DNA from: Podochytrium sp. JEL0797
Taxonomy: Eukaryota; Chytridiomycota; Chytridiomycetes; Chytridiales; Chytriomycetaceae
DNA: 33,326 bases
Direction of reading: 5' to 3'
NCBI GenBank assembly: GCA_027596195.1
Contig: JADGJG010000184.1
Location: forward strand, 1-33,326
This document shows positions 28,968 to 33,326 of this stretch, piece after piece; the stretch's first letter is position 1, and the number at the start of each line of letters is the position of its first letter. The notes below the pieces were generated by a model, which had not been told where the DNA came from, did not search any database, and saw only the letters and a program-made list of their open reading frames with translations. The translations under genes and the position numbers were made by a program.

Positions 28968-30832
28968 GCCATCCCACCCCCCTGCATCAACATCATATTG
29001 TTGGTATTGGCGTTCGTCCCCGCCGCCCCACCAGCACCAGCACTCCCACTAGCCCCAGCACCACCCCCACTCCCCGCCGCGACCGTCACCAACACCCCCG
29101 TCATCTTGTGCGTGAGTCCATACGAACTCTTGAAGTACCCGAGAAAGTTGTCGACAGCCGTGATGTTTCCAACGGGGAATCTAAATTCGTGGTTAGGGAA
29201 AGAGGGGGGGGATGGGGTGGCTGTTTGTACCTCAACGTTCCTGAACACGGACCCAACGCGTTGCCTTGTTCATTCCCAGCACGCAAAATCGCTTCGTATT
29301 CGTCGGGAACGCCTGTTTCCACGACATTGAGGACCGAGTACACGATTCCTTATTTTTCGAAAACAGATTTGTTGAGCGTTTGTCAAAAACCATCAAATAG
29401 GGGTTCTGTTCTTACCAGTCTTTAACGTCATTTCGAAGCGCACGGTGCGAATCACTTTCATGCCGTTGAGGGCAAGGTATTCGGGACTTGTGGTGGTGTC
29501 AGGGTTTGTGTTGGATTTTTTCTCGGATTTTTCTGTTGTGAGGAGGGAATGGTGAGAATGGGAAGGGAAGGGGTTGTTGACGAAACAACACAAGGAATAA
29601 ACAGGGGATAAACGAATAACGCGCCGGGCAAAATGCACAAACACACACGAAAAAGAACACCGGAAGGAGAAACAAGAAAAGCAACTCACGCTTCCTCCTT
29701 GTATCCAAACCCAACATAATCTCTGAATCGAAACCGCGCTTGCGTTTGCGAAACTCTTCGATAAAGTGTAACCGCGAAAAGCGCGGCTGGAATGCACCTC
29801 CGGCCACACCAACACCTCCGACACCACTCCCGCCACCACTGCTGCCTGACGCGGAGGCGGCATTGCCCGTGGCTGCGGCTGAGGCAGCAGCACCGCCGCC
29901 GTCGACTTCGCGCATGAGGCCATGCGAGCCTGTGGCGCCGCCCGTCGTGAGGTCCGGGACGAGGAGAAGGCGCGAGATTGTGTTGTGCAGGGCGGCAGCG
30001 TCTTTTGCCGTGGTGGTGGTGGTGGTGGTGGTGGTTGTGGTGGGTGGAGGGGCTGTGGATTCGATGATCGGGGACGAGTCGTTTGCGGCGGCAGGGGTGC
30101 TCGGATTTTGTGGTGTCAGGGCAGGTTTGCTGGGCAGCGACTTTGGCGAGTTGTTTGAGGTGTGGATGCGTGAGGAAGGGGCGGCATGCGAGTGTTCGTC
30201 CTTCTTTTGTTTTTTGAGTTTTGGCGGACGTGCCTTGTACTTGTTCTTGTTGTAGTTTCTGAGGGTCTCTTCTCTCTCGACGTCTGGACTCGGATCGAGA
30301 AGCAGATCAGGCTCTGTGGCGACGAGGATGCGCGCCTCGATGTCGGGCAGATGGGCGAGCAGGCGCGGGTCGTTCTGGGCGTGCGCCAGCTGGGCAATGT
30401 GGGCGCAGCGCGCGGCGTCGGTGGGCGCCACGTGGAACTCGACAACGGAGGGCGCGCCGCGCGCCTGGAAGCACCGGTGGTCGTGCACAGAGAGTGACGC
30501 GCGCCCGTCGCGGTAGTCGCCGCGCGTGAACAGCGCAGCCGCAGTGGGCGTCATTTGCTGGTTGCGGAGGGCGTCTGTGATGGTCTGGGTGTTGTTTGTG
30601 CGTGGGGTGCGTGGTGTGAGTGGGCGAGAGCGTGAGTACGCCAGTAACCGAGTATCCGTCAAATGTCGCTTACGCTCAACGACGCGTTGTGCTGCTGGTG
30701 CTCGCTCTCGCCTGGCGCTGCAGCGGCGAAGCGCAGGTGCGATGGAAAGACCTCTATGATCATGTGTTGGAGGGAGTGGTGGTCGTGTGGGCAGTGCGAG
30801 TTTTTCGTGAAGAAATATTCGAAAAAAACCAT
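28847..30832 (-). CDS. SPT20: Spt20, SAGA complex subunit
   Basis: Five exons (30674-30832, 29690-30584, 29416-29532, 29231-29348 and 28847-29180) join in phase to 540 residues. The N-terminus (IIEVFPSHLRF) and exon 2 (ALFTRGDYRDGRASLSVHDHR, then EARILVATEPDLLLDPSPDV) match the Spt20 core, where the LDPSP signature is diagnostic. The later exons (VIRTVRFEMTLKTG, RFPVGNITAVDNFLGYFK) match the fungal C-terminal part of the domain. Low-complexity inserts include a poly-Thr run (about 30011-30041) and a Gly/Ala/Ser stretch; the protein ends in two poly-Gln tracts. Spt20 keeps SAGA intact and bridges it to activators. ATG 30832 overlaps the WASP start codon; ATG 30763 is an alternative start that would drop 23 residues. 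Confidence 0.85.
28857..28970 (-). repeat. Poly-Gln coding repeats at the Spt20 C-terminus
   Basis: CAG/CAA runs at about 28857-28895 and 28930-28970 encode Gln tracts separated by a Met/Gly-rich linker. Gln-rich tails are common in SAGA subunits. Confidence 0.9.
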
Positions 30833-30833
30833 G
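30830..30833. promoter_or_regulatory. Overlapping divergent start codons in a CATG palindrome
   Basis: The tetramer CATG supplies ATG 30831 for WASP on the plus strand and ATG 30832 for Spt20 on the minus strand. With both starts, each gene's leader lies over the other's first exon and no separate intergenic promoter exists. If Spt20 uses ATG 30763 instead, the gap is 67 bp. Confidence 0.5.
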
Positions 30834-33303
30834 TCTCTATCTGGCAGCGACGCTGCCACAGCCTCGTCTGTCGCGGGTGGAGAGGTACGATTTGCTATTG
30901 CTGTTACTGCTTGTGCTATGCCTGTGTGGATCCACCACGCGGCCTGTTGCGCCTCGATGGCCCCCACAAGCCCCACTCGCTCGTATCCCCTCTGTCGAAG
31001 GAAACGCACACCACGAGACCGCACGACTAACACACTACTCCCACCTAGACCCTCGCCCTCGCCGTCACGCGTCTGTACTTTGCCAACGAGGCGAGCCAGG
31101 CCTGGCGCCTCGAGGCCACTGGTGCCGCCGTGCTTGTGCGCACAAACAACGCCCAGCTGCGTCTGACCCTTGTTGATCTGCGAGTTGAGTGTCTGCCCCA
31201 GTGTCCCTGGCATGCTGCCCCTTGGATCACACTCCCTCACTCACTCTCACACTCGCACTCACACACTCTCCCTCACACTCTCACTCACTCCAGGACCGCC
31301 GCGCCATCTTCACGTGCGATGTGGCCACCAACAAGGACTGGCGCTACACCAAGGACCGCAGACATTTCCACTCGTTTCCCTCCCAGGTTCGTGTCTTCAC
31401 TTGTTCACAAAACAATCAAAAAATAATGTATTTACTAGCGCGACCGCTGCTACGCTGCCTTCTCCTTCGCCGACGAATCCGAAGCAGACGACTTTTACGA
31501 CGCTGTCCACTCAGCCGCAACTGAATCCAACTCGACCGCAAACAGCAGACGACCTTCGCTCCCTTCCCCCCAGTCCACCCCATACCAACCGCAATCCTAC
31601 TCACAGCAGCAATCCAACACCAACGCCCCTCCTCAACTGCCCCACCGCTCCCCACAATCGAGCCTCGCCCTGCCCCCAACTATCAACAAATCGAGCTCAG
31701 CCCCCATGGGACCTGCGTCAACCCCTGCCGCGATCGACTTGTCCAAGAGATCCATGATGCGCGATGACAGTGATATTCGAAAGTCGGATACCGTGTCTTC
31801 GGTAACGAGCACCGAGAAGTCGTCGGGCGGGTTCATGAGCATGTTTGGACGCAAGAGTGAGAAGGAAAAGAAGGACAAGAAGGACAAGAAAAAGAAGAGT
31901 GGGAGTGGGAGCTCGGCTGCTGGGGGTGGCAAGATTGACAAGAACATGATCTCGGCTCCTTCGAACTTTGAGTATGTCTTCCATTTCTTCTTTCTTCCTC
32001 TCTCGAGGGGTGGGGTTTGGGCTCCTCTTGCCCTTCTTTTTTGGAAAGGGGCTCCCCTACTATGTTTCACTCCTCCTTCGTTGCTCACCTAATGTTTCCC
32101 CCCCGTTTTCAGACACGTCAGTCACGTCGGGTTCAACCCCAACTCCGGCTTTACGGCGCAGAATATCCCCATGGAATGGAAAGCCATTTTCGCCAAAGCT
32201 GGAATCACGGAGGTAAGTGGTTCTGCGCTCTTGGGTGCGCGTCCATGGTCAAATAACACTCTGTTTCTAGGAACAATTGGCTGACAAGAAAACGGCCAAG
32301 TTTGTGCAGAAATTCATGAAGGAGAATTCGGGGGCTACGGGAATGCCCTCGACAGCGCCGCGTGAGTATTCCTGTTGCCTTGTCTCTCCAGCCCAGCAAC
32401 TCTAACATGAAAGAAATATAGCATCCCGCCGAGCCCCACCCCCTCCCCCACCCTCGCGTCGCCAACCCCCACCCCCACCCCCACCGCGCTCCTCCGCCCC
32501 ACCCCCACCCCCGATGCGCAACGACGCCCCGCCACCCCCACAGAGATACGAACAGGCGGCTCCACCACCCCCGCAGAGATACGACCCCCCGCCCGTTCCC
32601 ACGCGAAACGACGCCCCACCGCCAGCCCCACCGCGGCAGCAACCGCAGCCACCGCAACCCGTGGCCCCGTCGCGTCCGAGCTTGCCGAGCTACAATTCGC
32701 GACCGACAGCGCCGGTGGCTGCTGTGCCGCCACCGCGTCCGCCGCCTCGTAATGACGAGTACAATTCTGGGTATGCTTTTGTGTGTGTGTGCGTGTGTGA
32801 ATGTCAGGCTTTCATCTCATACCAAATTTTTGTTTCCAATAGTTACGGTTCTGCGGCTCCACCAGCACCCCCACCCCCACCCATGGGAGGCGGCGGCGGC
32901 GGTAAGAACCCCCCCCTTCCCCTCTCGTTCCCTCACTCATCCCCATTTCCTCTCCCAGGACCTCCACCACCCCCACCACCACCCCCCTCCGGCGGCGGCG
33001 GATACGGCGGCCCACCACCACCCCCTGCCCCCCCGCGCAACGACCACGCCGCCCCACCAGCACCCTCCAGACCACCCATGGGCGGAGGCGGGGGCGCCCC
33101 CGTGGACCTCCTCAGTGCGATCCGAGGTGCCGGGGGTTTGTCTGCGCTTAAGAAGACGAGTGATCGTCGGTCGACGGAGAGTTCGGGGCCGCCTGGGATG
33201 ACGCAGAATAATAGTAGTAGCGGGGGAGGAGGGGGGAGTGAGAATGATTTGGCGGCGGCGTTGAGTATGGCGTTGGCGGGGAGGAAGGGGGCGATGGCTT
33301 CTG
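30831..33303 (+). CDS. LAS17: WASP/Las17 actin nucleation-promoting factor (3' partial)
   Basis: Nine exons in the window: 30831-30884, 31049-31183, 31294-31386, 31439-31971, 32113-32212, 32271-32361, 32422-32770, 32843-32901, 32959-33303. All are in phase, giving 586 residues so far. WH1 (about 19-120) has AVTRLYFANEASQAWRLEA, KDWRYTKDRRHFHSFPSQ and CYAAFSFADESEADDFYD. A Ser/Pro linker and a Lys-rich basic patch (KEKKDKKDKKKK) precede the CRIB motif ISAPSNFEHVSHVGF, which forms across a splice (about 264-279). Long polyproline with QRY and RND spacers follows. A WH2 motif lies near 519-538 (LLSAIRGAGGLSALKK), then a DLAAALSMALAGRKGAM helix. The Arp2/3-binding CA end lies beyond the window. 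The basic patch plus CRIB implies PIP2 and Cdc42 control, as in N-WASP. Confidence 0.93.
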
Positions 33304-33326
33304 GTATGTTTTTTCTTTTATTTATT
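33304..33326 (+). other. 5' part of the next WASP intron
   Basis: GTATGT begins directly after an in-phase exon end and is followed by T-rich sequence to the window edge, so the WASP gene continues outside the window. Confidence 0.8.

Noticed and set aside
30833..31240. N-terminal extension of Spt20 through 31240
   Set aside because: The open frame overlaps WASP exons antisense, shows no Spt20 similarity and is Gly-rich by composition.

Overview
This looks like a nuclear segment of a zoosporic (chytrid-like) fungus. The genes carry many short introns of about 50-130 nt with GT..AG ends and CTAAC-like branch points. They encode eukaryotic proteins: intersectin-like, WASP, Spt20, GDA1, DNAJC9, tyrosinase and an M28 peptidase. 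The lineage is inferred from gene content and intron style. I joined the exons by hand; almost every junction is supported by splice-site bases plus exact reading-frame phase.

Left part (1-10174, all minus strand). The window opens in poly-G. That tract appears to be the antisense of a proline-rich tail on a membrane protein related to plant-type RING E3 ligases but without a RING. Next come two MFS transporter genes in a recent tandem duplication with a spacing of exactly 1926 nt. Between them sits a roughly 135-bp fragment of the following gene. That gene (5763-10174) is the most unusual item: 11 exons join in frame into a predicted 1229-residue type II membrane protein with four consecutive METTL24-like (Methyltransf_22) domains. 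Its DxEG motif is intact in domains 2 and 4 and degenerate in 1 and 3.

Middle part (10387-16441). A short plus-strand ORF is followed on the minus strand by a DNAJC9-type J protein, an unrecognised 674-residue protein and a Golgi GDA1/CD39 nucleoside diphosphatase.

Right part (16570-33303). A 14-exon, 2175-residue gene combines poly-Q, two EH domains, a coiled coil, a proline/NPF-rich region, two SH3 domains, DH and PH: an intersectin architecture with Pan1-like traits. Next come a tyrosinase, a PA-M28 aminopeptidase, a gene-poor 1.16 kb and Spt20 (SAGA). Spt20 lies head-to-head with a WASP gene (plus strand) that runs off the window. The intersectin-like RhoGEF and WASP are expected to act in the same pathway (Cdc42 activation, N-WASP/Arp2/3, endocytic actin) and lie about 6.6 kb apart.
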